NCBI GenBank assembly: GCA_965222535.1
Contig: OZ244957.1
Coordinates: forward strand, 1,116,001 to 1,180,000
Length of the DNA stretch: 64,000 nt
Reading direction: 5' to 3'
Origin: G965222535 sp965222535
Lineage (GTDB): Bacteria > Pseudomonadota > Gammaproteobacteria > HK1
Part shown: piece by piece, positions 8,249 through 16,737 of the stretch
Layout: each line of letters starts with the position of its first letter
How positions within the stretch are numbered: the first letter of the stretch is position 1
Program-made: the position numbers and the translations under genes
Notes under the pieces: model-generated
Told to the model about the DNA's origin: nothing
The model's input: only the letters and a program-made list of their open reading frames with translations
Database searches by the model: none

Positions 8249-9107
8249 AAGTATGATATTCTGTTGTTGGTTCTTTTGAAAAATCAAGAGTGGCTTGTTT
8301 GATTTCTTTTCTTTTTAATATTTCTTTAATTCTATCAGAGCAAACTTTCATATAATCTATTTTCTGTACTTTATGAAGTAATACATTTTCGTTTTTCTCA
8401 ATTCCTATAAATTTCCTATCTTCAAGAATAGCAGCAAGTAAAAAACTTCCACTGCCACAAGCATTGTCAAGAATAATATCATTTGGCTTAGAGAATGTTT
8501 TTATTAAATACCTTCCTAATTCAACAGGTTTTTGCGTTGGGTGATAAACCTTTCCTTCAGATTCTGCTGTTTTAACATAGATAAAATAATCAATAGTTTG
8601 TTCTTCAAACTCAATAACATCAGTAGGGTATCGGTTCCCATTGCTTTTTACGTGTCTTGGTTTAAAATCACCATAACTACCAGTATATTGATCTTTTCTA
8701 ATTCCTTTGTCATACGCTTCGCCATTAGTCATTTGCGGTGTGTAGCTTGGTTGCTTCTTATAAAAAACACAAATATCTTCGTATTTTCTTAAGGGTTGTT
8801 TTTTTGCATTTAAAAAATTAGTTGATTTTGATTTTATCCAAACAATTTTATATTTGAAATCCTTTTCGTTACTTAAAATTAATTTTGCAGTAAAAATACC
8901 TTGAGATGTTAAAACAATCGCTCCCTCTTTTTTTACAATTCTATTGTATTGTTTCCACAATTGATTAAGATCAATTACAGAATCCCATTTATTCTGTGTT
9001 GTGCCATACGGTAAATCACAAAGAATCATATCGATACTATTAGCAGGTATGTCTGCCATAACGTCTAAACAATCGCCTTGTATTACTTTATTGATATATT
9101 CCAGCAT
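8193..9107 (-). CDS. DNA methyltransferase, beta-class N4/N6 type
   Basis: This enzyme would methylate adenine or cytosine in a specific DNA site. The catalytic motif comes first (ILCDLPYGTTQNKWD, about residues 27-41, a DPPY variant) and the SAM-binding motif last (DNACGSGSFLLAA, about 218-230), the order of beta-class enzymes such as those of type II or orphan systems. HPTQKPVELGRYLI, also typical, precedes it. From the ATG at 9107 (AAGGA site about 10 bases upstream) the product is 304 residues. It is strongly AT-rich, and its C-terminal 15-18 residues come from a repeat also found at 35617. No restriction enzyme is recognisable beside it. The downstream darT1-like gene starts 58 bases on, so it may be part of the same defence island. 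Confidence 0.85.
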   Translation of the reverse strand: MLEYINKVIQGDCLDVMADIPANSIDMILCDLPYGTTQNKWDSVIDLNQLWKQYNRIVKKEGAIVLTSQGIFTAKLILSNEKDFKYKIVWIKSKSTNFLNAKKQPLRKYEDICVFYKKQPSYTPQMTNGEAYDKGIRKDQYTGSYGDFKPRHVKSNGNRYPTDVIEFEEQTIDYFIYVKTAESEGKVYHPTQKPVELGRYLIKTFSKPNDIILDNACGSGSFLLAAILEDRKFIGIEKNENVLLHKVQKIDYMKVCSDRIKEILKRKEIKQATLDFSKEPTTEYHTLDIPCRHIEYPSVAILYS

Positions 9108-9185
9108 TATTTTATGTTCCTTGTTTTTATGGTTCACAAAGAAAATAAGAAATCTATTGTTGTAACCGTCTCGCAATACTCCATC

Positions 9186-9331
9186 GGGAACCTCGAAAAA
9201 CCTCAGTGGGATAGGGGTTTGGGGGAAGGGACATGATCTCCTGTAACGTAAGCCGTTGATTTATAATCCTTCCCCCAATAGACAAGCCCCGCAGGGTACC
9301 TCGAAAAGCTAGCGAAGTTGGTTTTTCGAAG
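9186..9331 (-). mobile_element. Dispersed MITE-like repeat, subtype A, full copy with 9-bp duplication
   Basis: The copy reads GGGAACCTCGAAAAACC at its left edge, then GTTTGGGGGAAGGG, TAACGTAAGCCGTTGATTTA, CTTCCCCCAATAGACAAGCC and a right palindrome ending GGTTTTTCGAAG. TACTCCATC occurs on both sides (9177-9185 and 9332-9340), a probable target-site duplication. It sits between the methyltransferase and glcE. Confidence 0.8.
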
Positions 9332-9403
9332 TACTCCATCTATAGATTTGCCCTCAAAACAAAAGTTTTGCGTATTGGTCAGTTTCTCCGCCAGAGCGCA
9401 CGT

Positions 9404-10507
9404 TCACAAGTCCGCATACAGCCGCCCAGGGTTCAATATCTGATGTGGGTCAAAAGCGCGCTTGAGCCGCTGATGGATAGCCAATAATTGCGGTGCCAGC
9501 ACCGTCATGAACTCGTCGCTCCGCCGCACGGCAAGATTCGGTTGGCGAAAGCATACCGCATGGCCGCCTTGGTTACGCGCCGCTTGGTGGATCAGCGCGG
9601 CGTTGGCGGCGCTGCGCAGCCAACGCTGCGCCCCACCCCAGTCGAACAACTGTGGTACCCGGGTGTCGATCGCAACCGCTGTTTCGACGGTAGCGGCCGG
9701 CAGCGATATGCGCCACAGCGGAACCTCGCCAGCAAAAAACGGCAGTTGCTGCTCGCGCAGTTGATCAAACCAAAGGGGCACTGCATCTGTCTCACCGCCT
9801 AGGTGACGAGCGGCGCTGGTGACGCTGTTTTCGCTACCCGATAAGCGCACCCGCAGTTGGGTGCCTTCATGCGCCATCGCGCTGATCGGCAGTGGGCGAC
9901 CCGCCCAGCGGCTCATCAATGTCAGCGCTCTTTCGGCATTCGTGTCGAAACAGCGCAGTTGCTCGGTTTCTGGTTGTGGCAGCACTTTGAACGTCGCTTC
10001 AAGGATGATCCCCAGCGTACCCATCGCGCCGACCATCAGGCGCGATACATCGTAGCCAGCTACATTTTTCATCACCGCGCCGCCAAATTTCAGTATGTCG
10101 CCTTTGCCGGTCAGCACCCGCACGCCAAGGACAAAATCACGCACCGCGCCGACGTACGGGCGGCGCGGCCCTGATAATCCGGCGGCGACCATACCGCCAA
10201 TCGTCGCCGCGCCGCCAAAGCAGGGCGGTTCAAAAGCCAGCATCTGGCGATTTTCGGCCAACAACTGTTGCACCTCCGCGAGCGGCGTACCGCCGCGCGC
10301 AGTGAGTGCCAATTCGCTGGGCTCATAACTGACGACCCCACAGTGTTGGTTAACCTGCAATGGCTCGGCGTCGATCATACGACCGTAAAAAGCCTTGGTG
10401 TTGCCGCCGACAATGCGCAGTGGCGTGGCGCTTTTGAGCGCCGCGCTGACACGCTCGGTCAGCGCGCTGCTGCAATCGCAGGCGTTTGGCATCATTTCCC
10501 GTGGCAT
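9404..10507 (-). CDS. glcE: Glycolate oxidase FAD-binding subunit GlcE
   Basis: GlcE is the second FAD-binding-type subunit of the membrane-associated glycolate oxidase. The product (about 367 residues) has the PCMH-type FAD fold: PLRIVGGNTKAFYGR near the N-terminus, FGGAATIGGMVAAGLSGPRR (about 110-129) and GAVMKNVAGYDVSRLMVGA (about 154-172), ending with DPHQILNPGRLYADL, the usual C-terminal motif. A frame extends to 10699, but homologous GlcE proteins start close to the ATGs at 10507, 10495 or 10492; I report the longest. It lies 52 bases after glcD on the same strand. The glcF partner is displaced downstream by an island. Confidence 0.9.
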   Translation of the reverse strand: MPREMMPNACDCSSALTERVSAALKSATPLRIVGGNTKAFYGRMIDAEPLQVNQHCGVVSYEPSELALTARGGTPLAEVQQLLAENRQMLAFEPPCFGGAATIGGMVAAGLSGPRRPYVGAVRDFVLGVRVLTGKGDILKFGGAVMKNVAGYDVSRLMVGAMGTLGIILEATFKVLPQPETEQLRCFDTNAERALTLMSRWAGRPLPISAMAHEGTQLRVRLSGSENSVTSAARHLGGETDAVPLWFDQLREQQLPFFAGEVPLWRISLPAATVETAVAIDTRVPQLFDWGGAQRWLRSAANAALIHQAARNQGGHAVCFRQPNLAVRRSDEFMTVLAPQLLAIHQRLKRAFDPHQILNPGRLYADL

Positions 10508-10559
10508 CGCTGTGATGGGTAGAGGGTGGTAAGGCGCGGGGCTGCGACCGTCAGCGCGC

Positions 10560-12080
10560 TCAGAAACGCTCAAGGTCAGGGAACGGCAGTTGGTTGCGGT
10601 GTACGTGCATCGCGCCGAATTCGGCGCAACGGTGCAAAGTTGGTACCGCTTTCCCCGGGTTAAGCAATCCAAGCGGATCAAACGCCTGTTTGACGGCATG
10701 GAATTGTAACAATTCTGCCGGCTGGAACTGCACGCACATCTGGTTCAGTTTTTCGACTCCAACGCCGTGTTCGCCGCTGATCGTACCACCGACCGCAACG
10801 CACAGTTCAAGGATCTTGCCGCCCAGCTCTTCGGTGCGTTGCAACTGGCGCGGCTGATTGGCGTCGTACAAGATCACCGGATGCAAATTGCCATCGCCGG
10901 CATGAAACACGTTCATCACCCGCAGATTGTATTCCTCAGCGAGCTCCTCAATGCGCTGCAGCACATCGCTCAAGTGCTTGCGCGGGATCGTTCCATCCAT
11001 GCAATAATAATCTGGTGCCAACCGCCCGGCTGCCGGGAACGCGGCTTTGCGCCCCGCCCATAGACGAGCACGCTCGTCTTGGCTGGCGGCTACGCGCACC
11101 TGAAACGCATCGTTATCTTGCAAGATCTTGCGCACGATGGCGCTCTGATCCTGAACCTCCGCTGCGCTCCCGTCAACCTCACATAGCACCACGGCGGCAG
11201 CATGAGCGGGATAAACGGCACCCACGAAGGCGTTAATCGCTTGGATCGCCGGATTATCAATCAACTCAAGTCCCGCTGGAATAACGCCATTGGCGATAAT
11301 GGCGCTGATCCCAGCGGCGGCTTTGGCGATATTATCGAACGCTGCCAGCAGCACCGCCGCCGCTTCTGGTTTTGGTAACAGTTTAACCACGACCTCAACG
11401 ACCACCCCCAGCATGCCTTCGGAGCCAGTGATCAGCGCCAGCAGATCATAGCCAGGCGAGTCCAGCGCTTGACTACCTAACGTAAGGCGCTCACCGCTGA
11501 CCGTGACCACTTCCACTTCAAGGATATTGTGCACCGTAAGGCCGTATTTCAAACAATGCACGCCACCGGCATTCTCGGCCACGTTGCCCCCGATGGTACA
11601 CGCGATCTGCGAGGACGGGTCCGGCGCATAATACAGATCGAGCGCGGCTACGTGCTCAGAGATCGCTAAATTACGCACCCCCGATTGCACTCGCGCGGTA
11701 CGGTTGGCCCTGTCCACCGACAGGATGCGGTTGAATTTCGCAAGACAAAGCAATACCCCATCGGCCAACGGCAACGCCCCGCCAGAGAGCCCGGTGCCAG
11801 CACCACGTGCGACCACCGGCACACGAGCACGATGGCATACACGCATTACCTCCTGCACCTGTTCAATCGTCTCCGGCAGCACCGCCAGCTTTGGCAGGCA
11901 GCGGTACGCCGTCAGACCATCGCATTCAAACACGCGCAACTGCTCCGCCGATTGCACAATGCAATCCGCCGGCAGTACGCGCCGCAAGGCTTTGATCAAC
12001 CCAAAATCATTGACCGCAACCCCTTCTCGCTCGCTGACGCCAACCCGCGCCGGCTGGTGCTCAATCGTATCGTTTGTCAT
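10560..12080 (-). CDS. glcD: Glycolate oxidase catalytic subunit GlcD
   Basis: GlcD oxidises glycolate to glyoxylate with FAD. The 506-residue product is of normal length. The FAD-binding half shows PVVARGAGTGLSGGALPLADG (about residues 88-107), PSSQIACTIGGNVAENAGGVHC and LITGSEGMLGVVVEV. The C-terminal half shows VFHAGDGNLHPVILYD, GGTISGEHGVGVEK with the metal and flavin-facing histidines, and a final DPLGLLNPGK. It is the first gene of the operon glcD-glcE-(island)-glcF. No glcC-type regulator is seen nearby. The upstream gap holds a truncated dispersed repeat. Confidence 0.95.
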   Translation of the reverse strand: MTNDTIEHQPARVGVSEREGVAVNDFGLIKALRRVLPADCIVQSAEQLRVFECDGLTAYRCLPKLAVLPETIEQVQEVMRVCHRARVPVVARGAGTGLSGGALPLADGVLLCLAKFNRILSVDRANRTARVQSGVRNLAISEHVAALDLYYAPDPSSQIACTIGGNVAENAGGVHCLKYGLTVHNILEVEVVTVSGERLTLGSQALDSPGYDLLALITGSEGMLGVVVEVVVKLLPKPEAAAVLLAAFDNIAKAAAGISAIIANGVIPAGLELIDNPAIQAINAFVGAVYPAHAAAVVLCEVDGSAAEVQDQSAIVRKILQDNDAFQVRVAASQDERARLWAGRKAAFPAAGRLAPDYYCMDGTIPRKHLSDVLQRIEELAEEYNLRVMNVFHAGDGNLHPVILYDANQPRQLQRTEELGGKILELCVAVGGTISGEHGVGVEKLNQMCVQFQPAELLQFHAVKQAFDPLGLLNPGKAVPTLHRCAEFGAMHVHRNQLPFPDLERF

Positions 12081-12162
12081 CGCTGTATCTCTTGCATTGA
12101 AAGGTTGATAAACTGAATCCTTGGTGGCGCTGAAACGGATTGTGGCCTATTCATCTTCTCTA

Positions 12163-12282
12163 GGGAAGCTCGAAAAACCCTGAAATGGGATGGGGGTTTG
12201 GGAGAAAGGTTGCTATACCTAATTTCGTAAGCCCCCCCATCAGTTGTGGACTTAATATATACCCTTTCCCCAATATATACTC
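12163..12282 (-). repeat. Dispersed repeat, subtype B, truncated copy
   Basis: It begins AGGGAAGCTCGAAAAACCCT and GATGGGGGTTTGGGAGAAAG like the others, but the interior differs: TTGCTATACCTAATTTCGTA, AGCCCCCCCATC, GTGGACTTAATATATACCC. The same interior occurs at 50144-50306, which defines subtype B. The palindromic end is missing here. Confidence 0.65.
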
Positions 12283-12427
12283 ATGTTACTTGAAGATGCT
12301 TGATTGCGCACGCTCCCCTATCCCCTTTATGACCGGCTCCCTGAATTAGCGCCTACAAATTGGCGCTTCGGGCAAAGCTTTGGGATGAGAGCATGACAAT
12401 AGCCCTACCTGCATTCAGGGACTCCGA

Positions 12428-13900
12428 TCATCTATCCGGCCATGGAAGAGACCAGGTTTTTACATTCGTGAAAAACTTCATCGCTTCAAGCACCCCCTCT
12501 TTAACCCCGTTGCCTGAATCTTTGATCCCGCCGAACGGCGACATCTCGATACGATACCCAGGCGCTTCCCATATATTGACGGTGCCCACCTCAAGGCCAT
12601 CGACGTAAGCCGTCATTCGGTCGAGCGCATTGGTGCATACCCCGGCGGACAATCCAAACGGCGTCGAATTGGAAAGGCTCATCAGCGCATCATCGTCATT
12701 CGGTGCTCTTATGATGGGGATCACCGGCCCAAAAGTTTCCTCGAATACCAGCTCACTTGCGTGCGGCACATGATCGACAACGATAGGCGGCAGCAGTGCA
12801 CCAACGCGGCCTGGGTCATAGAGCACCTTCGCGCCCTGCGCTGCGGCGTCATAGACACGCCGCTCAAAGGTCGCCGCCGCGGCCGCATCAACGACACAGC
12901 CAAGTTGGGTTTGCGGGTCTTCCGGATCACCGAATTTTATCGCTTGGGCACGCGCCACAACCAACGGAACAAACCGCTCAGCGACATCCTCCTGAACCAG
13001 GATCCGCTTAACCGCAGTGCAGCGCTGGCCCGAGTTGCCGGTTGCGCCAGCGACCGCAATCGCTGCGGCTTTTGCTAGATCGGCGTCATTCAGGTCGTTG
13101 AGGACAATCAGCGGATCATTCCCGCCAAGCTCCAGTGCAGCGCGCTTATAGCCGACCTTCCCAGCGATTAGCTTACCGACCTTCACCCCGCCGGTAAAGG
13201 TGATCACATCGATATGCGGATTGGTGATCATCTCGCCGCCAATATCCTTTGGCCAGCCGGTAACAATCTGGAACATCTCGACGGGCAACCCGGCTTCGTA
13301 AAGAATATCAGCGAGTAGAATCGCAGAGAGCGGCGTCAATTCTGTCGGCTTGCAGACCATACAGTTGTTGGTTGCAATTGAGGGCGCAATTTTGTGCGCC
13401 ACCATGTTCAGTGGATGATTAAAAGGGGTGATCGCGGAAATCGCAGTGAGCGGGCTGCGCTTGGTGAAAATCTTGCGCGCCTTGCCGTTTGGTGTCAGAT
13501 CGCAGGAGAAGATCTGCCCGTCATCCAGGATGGTGAGCTGACCGGCAAGCATAAACACATCGTAAGCCCTGCCGGTTTCATACAGCGCGTGTTGATTGCA
13601 AATGCCAAGCTCAGCCGTCAGAACCCTAGCAAGCTGTTCGCGCCGCACCCTGATCAATTCCGCCGCCTTGAAGAGGATCTGCTGGCGTTCGTAGCGGCTC
13701 AGACGGGGGCGGTATCCCGCTGCAATTTCAAAGGCTTCTCGCGCATGTTCGGCGGTCCCTGCAGGGACAGTTCCGATGACCGTATTGGTATAGGGATAGC
13801 GCACTTCAATCAGCGCATCGGCAGCGACCTTGCGACCACCGATGCGCATCGCCTCGTTTATCATCGGACGCTTGGTTTGAATGTTGCGAATATCGTTCAT
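12428..13900 (-). CDS. phnY: Phosphonoacetaldehyde dehydrogenase PhnY
   Basis: PhnY oxidises phosphonoacetaldehyde to phosphonoacetate with NAD+, feeding PhnA. It is an aldehyde dehydrogenase of 490 residues with the N-terminal catalytic-domain block SAITPFNHPLNMVAHKIAP, the general-base Glu in RAALELGGNDP (about 258-268) and the nucleophile Cys in NSGQRCTAVKR (about 290-300). The assignment to PhnY, as opposed to another ALDH, rests on its place in a cluster with phnA, the phosphonate-type dehydrogenase, phnC and phnE. I chose the ATG at 13900, which has AGGAAG 8 bases upstream; that site lies inside the end of the preceding gene, whose stop is only 2 bases before the start. Confidence 0.85.
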   Translation of the reverse strand: MNDIRNIQTKRPMINEAMRIGGRKVAADALIEVRYPYTNTVIGTVPAGTAEHAREAFEIAAGYRPRLSRYERQQILFKAAELIRVRREQLARVLTAELGICNQHALYETGRAYDVFMLAGQLTILDDGQIFSCDLTPNGKARKIFTKRSPLTAISAITPFNHPLNMVAHKIAPSIATNNCMVCKPTELTPLSAILLADILYEAGLPVEMFQIVTGWPKDIGGEMITNPHIDVITFTGGVKVGKLIAGKVGYKRAALELGGNDPLIVLNDLNDADLAKAAAIAVAGATGNSGQRCTAVKRILVQEDVAERFVPLVVARAQAIKFGDPEDPQTQLGCVVDAAAAATFERRVYDAAAQGAKVLYDPGRVGALLPPIVVDHVPHASELVFEETFGPVIPIIRAPNDDDALMSLSNSTPFGLSAGVCTNALDRMTAYVDGLEVGTVNIWEAPGYRIEMSPFGGIKDSGNGVKEGVLEAMKFFTNVKTWSLPWPDR

Positions 13901-13902
13901 GA

Positions 13903-15120
13903 TCAATGCTTCCTGTCAACGGTTAACGGGGCACCCATTCCTTGATGCTCTGATCCTAGATCCAGACCCAGATCTAGGTCTAGCTCTAGCTGATTTGTGC
14001 CTTTGTTATCAAAAAGACTGAAACCTGAGCAATTTAGCAATTCTGTAGTTCTAGGGGTAACGTGAAGATCCCCCGTTATTTTCACTGGGAGCTTTTTATC
14101 ATGAGCTTGAACGGCTTCGTGATATTCTGATGCAGGTAATTCAAAAGACACTGCTCTTTCCGTATCTTCAACAACCGCAACTACAGTTACTGTTCCAAAT
14201 TCGACGTCACTGGCTCTATCAAGTTTTATAACAATGCCATTTATTGTTATATTTTCATATTCACGATAATTTTTTAAATACTCAGATATTTTTTCAATCT
14301 TTAGGACATCACTTTCTGTAAATACGTACTTCAATACGGATTCTTTCTCATGTTTTTCAACATTTGAATACGATATACTGATATCAAAACTTCTGCTCTT
14401 GTGCTCTCCGCTAAACCCTATAAGGGCATCGCACATGTTCACACTAACCCCACATTCGACCAACGAATCTAAAGAGAGCGGTGAACCATCTATTGCATCA
14501 TCGGGTACATTTTTTAATGAATTCAAGCTATCGCTTAATGTGGAAGTAACGATTCTAGAAAAAGAAGGAGTGCCGGGCAATTCGTTTCTGTGCATCCTAG
14601 ACAAAGGAACAACAACATTAACAACGTAACTCCCAATTTCAGTTTGACCCAGTTTCACACTAGATATAAAATCGGTAGCTATATTCGGTTTTTGTCCAAA
14701 GAAATGCCTCTTTTTGGAAATAGTAGACAACGCAACTGAAACCAAAAGCTCTTTTGCTTTCTCGAACAACCTAACACCATCTTCAAAAGGAATTGTTCCA
14801 CCATCAACATCTGGATGAGCAACTCTAATAGAAACCATGTCAGAAAAATAATTCGCGACTTCTTTTAGTACTGCCGATTCAGTCCGCTGCTCGTACCTTG
14901 CCAAATTTCTAATAGCATCAACAATTCGTTCGAGATAATCACGAAATTTAATATCTTCTGGGAGAAGAATCTCATGCTCGTACTCAGCCTCGCTTTGACG
15001 GTGCCAAATCGTTGCGAATTCACCTAAACATCCATCTTCAGACCATTGATTGTATAATAAATACCTTCTAAGCTGGTCTGGCCGTATCGACTTCGCTAAA
15101 TCCAAATCGAGAGTGTTCAT
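13903..15120 (-). CDS. Unknown 405-residue protein paired with a DUF4365 protein
   Basis: I do not recognise a characterised family. The product is soluble, rich in acidic residues and AT-rich in codon use, unlike the phn genes on both sides. Visible features are an N-terminal segment with DQLRRYLLYNQWSEDG, a conserved-looking core ISKKRHFFGQKPNIATDFIS (about residues 136-155) followed by VKLGQTEIGSYVVNVVVPL, and a low-complexity tail with an ELDLDLGLDLG repeat. The start ATG overlaps the stop of the DUF4365 gene (ATGA), and its stop lies 2 bases before phnY. The pair therefore reads as one translational unit inside the phosphonate operon. Similar pairs exist in other genomes as far as I recall, but the function is unknown to me. 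Confidence 0.75.
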   Translation of the reverse strand: MNTLDLDLAKSIRPDQLRRYLLYNQWSEDGCLGEFATIWHRQSEAEYEHEILLPEDIKFRDYLERIVDAIRNLARYEQRTESAVLKEVANYFSDMVSIRVAHPDVDGGTIPFEDGVRLFEKAKELLVSVALSTISKKRHFFGQKPNIATDFISSVKLGQTEIGSYVVNVVVPLSRMHRNELPGTPSFSRIVTSTLSDSLNSLKNVPDDAIDGSPLSLDSLVECGVSVNMCDALIGFSGEHKSRSFDISISYSNVEKHEKESVLKYVFTESDVLKIEKISEYLKNYREYENITINGIVIKLDRASDVEFGTVTVVAVVEDTERAVSFELPASEYHEAVQAHDKKLPVKITGDLHVTPRTTELLNCSGFSLFDNKGTNQLELDLDLGLDLGSEHQGMGAPLTVDRKH

Positions 15121-15617
15121 ATATATTCTCCCAGACTTGCCTTTTTCATTAAGCCCTCCAATGAATCACAACTAAGTATTTGGTCAATCGGAATTTCTAT
15201 AGTAACTGAGCTTGTATTTTTCGTTTCTGGATATTTTCTTATCGAAACTCAATAACACAAATGCCTTAAAATAAGACAATCTTCTTTTAGTTCAAGCCAT
15301 TTCTCTATGTTTTCAGGAACGATCAATACAACTAAATATCGTAGGACAGGCAGATCCTCTCCTCTTAAATCATTATAATTTTTTAGTTTTAATGGGAAAT
15401 GTAGCTTAGCGTCTTTTATTATTTCTTTTCGCGAAGTACATTTTAGCTGTAAATCAAGCTGTGGACTTCTAACTTTTCCATCGTAACCTCGCCCAGATAA
15501 TGACAGATCCACACTATCGTTATCTACACTCGGACGCGCATAGCTTAAACCAACTTTTGCCGCCATCGCAATAACATAGGCGATGCTAAATTGCTCTTGT
15601 TTCTGATTTCTATCCAT
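15117..15617 (-). pseudogene. DUF4365-domain protein with one in-frame TGA
   Basis: DUF4365 proteins are predicted nuclease-fold proteins often found in defence islands. The frame starts at the ATG at 15617, 9 bases after the upstream dehydrogenase stop. It shows QEQFSIAYVIAMAAKVGLSY, the core VDLSLSGRGYDG and PQLDLQLKCTS (a D...QLK arrangement like a PD-(D/E)XK site) and ends HLCY before a TGA at 15249-15251. The same frame continues for 44 codons (VSIRKYPET, TIEIPIDQILSCDSLEGLMK) and its own stop overlaps the ATG of the next gene. Relatives have Trp at the TGA position, so this is a probable TGG-to-TGA change. The first 122 residues could still be made. Confidence 0.7.
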
Positions 15618-15626
15618 GCGAATTAT

Positions 15627-16721
15627 CTAAGGCACGATCGCGGCGCGCAAAATGGCATTCTCACTGGCGCGCTGAAAGGCTTCATCCAATCGTTCAAGGG
15701 GGAATTTTGCATCGACAATATCGGCGAACGGGAATCGATCGCGGCTTGCCATGACAAAATCCAGGGCCAGCACCAGATGGCGTGGGTGGTAGTTGTGGAT
15801 CCCCCGAAGCGTTATCCAGCGCCGCAGGATCTCATGGCCATCCAACGTCATATTGGCGTTCGGGCTCACCAAACCCGCAATCGTGTAACGACCCCCAACG
15901 CGCAGCATCTTTAGCCCCAGCGGCACCGCCGCCGCTACCCCGCACACTTCAATCACTGCATCAGCCCCATCCGGCAGGCACCGCTCTCTGACAAGCTCGA
16001 TTTGCCGCTCTCCCGACATGCCGGATATATCGACGGTGTGATCGGCACCGAACTTGCCCGCCATCGCCAATCGATGGGGTACCGTATCGAGACCAATGAC
16101 CCGTTTGGCACCGCGGAACTTTGCGATAGCGCAGCCATAGAGACCCAGCAAACCCAGCCCTTGGAAGACGACCGTATCACCTTTTGAGATTTGCGCCGCT
16201 TCGATCACCGATACCATCGTTGCGATGCCGCAGTTGAGCGGCGTTGCTTCCGCATCCGTGATCCCCTCCGGCAGCTTGAGAATACCAGTCCCCGGCTGGA
16301 TGTAACAATAGTTCGCAAACCCGCCCAAAAAATGCGGGTCTTGTTCAGCGTGTTCATGGCCGTATTTGCGAACACCCTCGGCTTTTTGCGGCATGTCGTG
16401 TACGTCGCGATAATACGATTTGCCCGCATGAAAGAACATGGTCCAGGTCACACGATCGCCACACGCCAGCGCGGTGCCACGCAGATCATGCGTCACCGAT
16501 CGGCCGAGTTGCTCAATCACGCCGATGATCTCATGCCCTAAAATCCCGGGACACGGGTTTGGCCGCAAGCCATGATATGAATGGAGATCCGAGCGGCAAA
16601 TTGTCGCCATCGTGATGCGCACCAAGGCTTCGCCATCGGTCACCTCGCGCAGCGCATAGTGGCGCATCACAAAAGGGGCATTCGGTGCTACATAAACCGC
16701 AGCTCGGCCAGTTTTTTTCAT
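15627..16721 (-). CDS. Phosphonate-catabolism-associated zinc-type alcohol dehydrogenase
   Basis: This is a 364-residue member of the medium-chain dehydrogenase family. The catalytic zinc ligands are visible in ATICRSDLHSYHG (Cys) and PGILGHEIIG (His, Glu), and the NAD(P)-binding loop is VVFQGLGLLGLYGCAIAKFRG (about residues 185-204). The subgroup is the one described as associated with phosphonate catabolism; its exact substrate is not established and it may act on a hydroxyalkylphosphonate. It follows phnA by 16 bases in one operon. The next gene downstream is the AT-rich DUF4365 module, which separates it from phnY. Confidence 0.82.
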   Translation of the reverse strand: MKKTGRAAVYVAPNAPFVMRHYALREVTDGEALVRITMATICRSDLHSYHGLRPNPCPGILGHEIIGVIEQLGRSVTHDLRGTALACGDRVTWTMFFHAGKSYYRDVHDMPQKAEGVRKYGHEHAEQDPHFLGGFANYCYIQPGTGILKLPEGITDAEATPLNCGIATMVSVIEAAQISKGDTVVFQGLGLLGLYGCAIAKFRGAKRVIGLDTVPHRLAMAGKFGADHTVDISGMSGERQIELVRERCLPDGADAVIEVCGVAAAVPLGLKMLRVGGRYTIAGLVSPNANMTLDGHEILRRWITLRGIHNYHPRHLVLALDFVMASRDRFPFADIVDAKFPLERLDEAFQRASENAILRAAIVP

Positions 16722-16737
16722 TCTGTGCAGCTATCGC

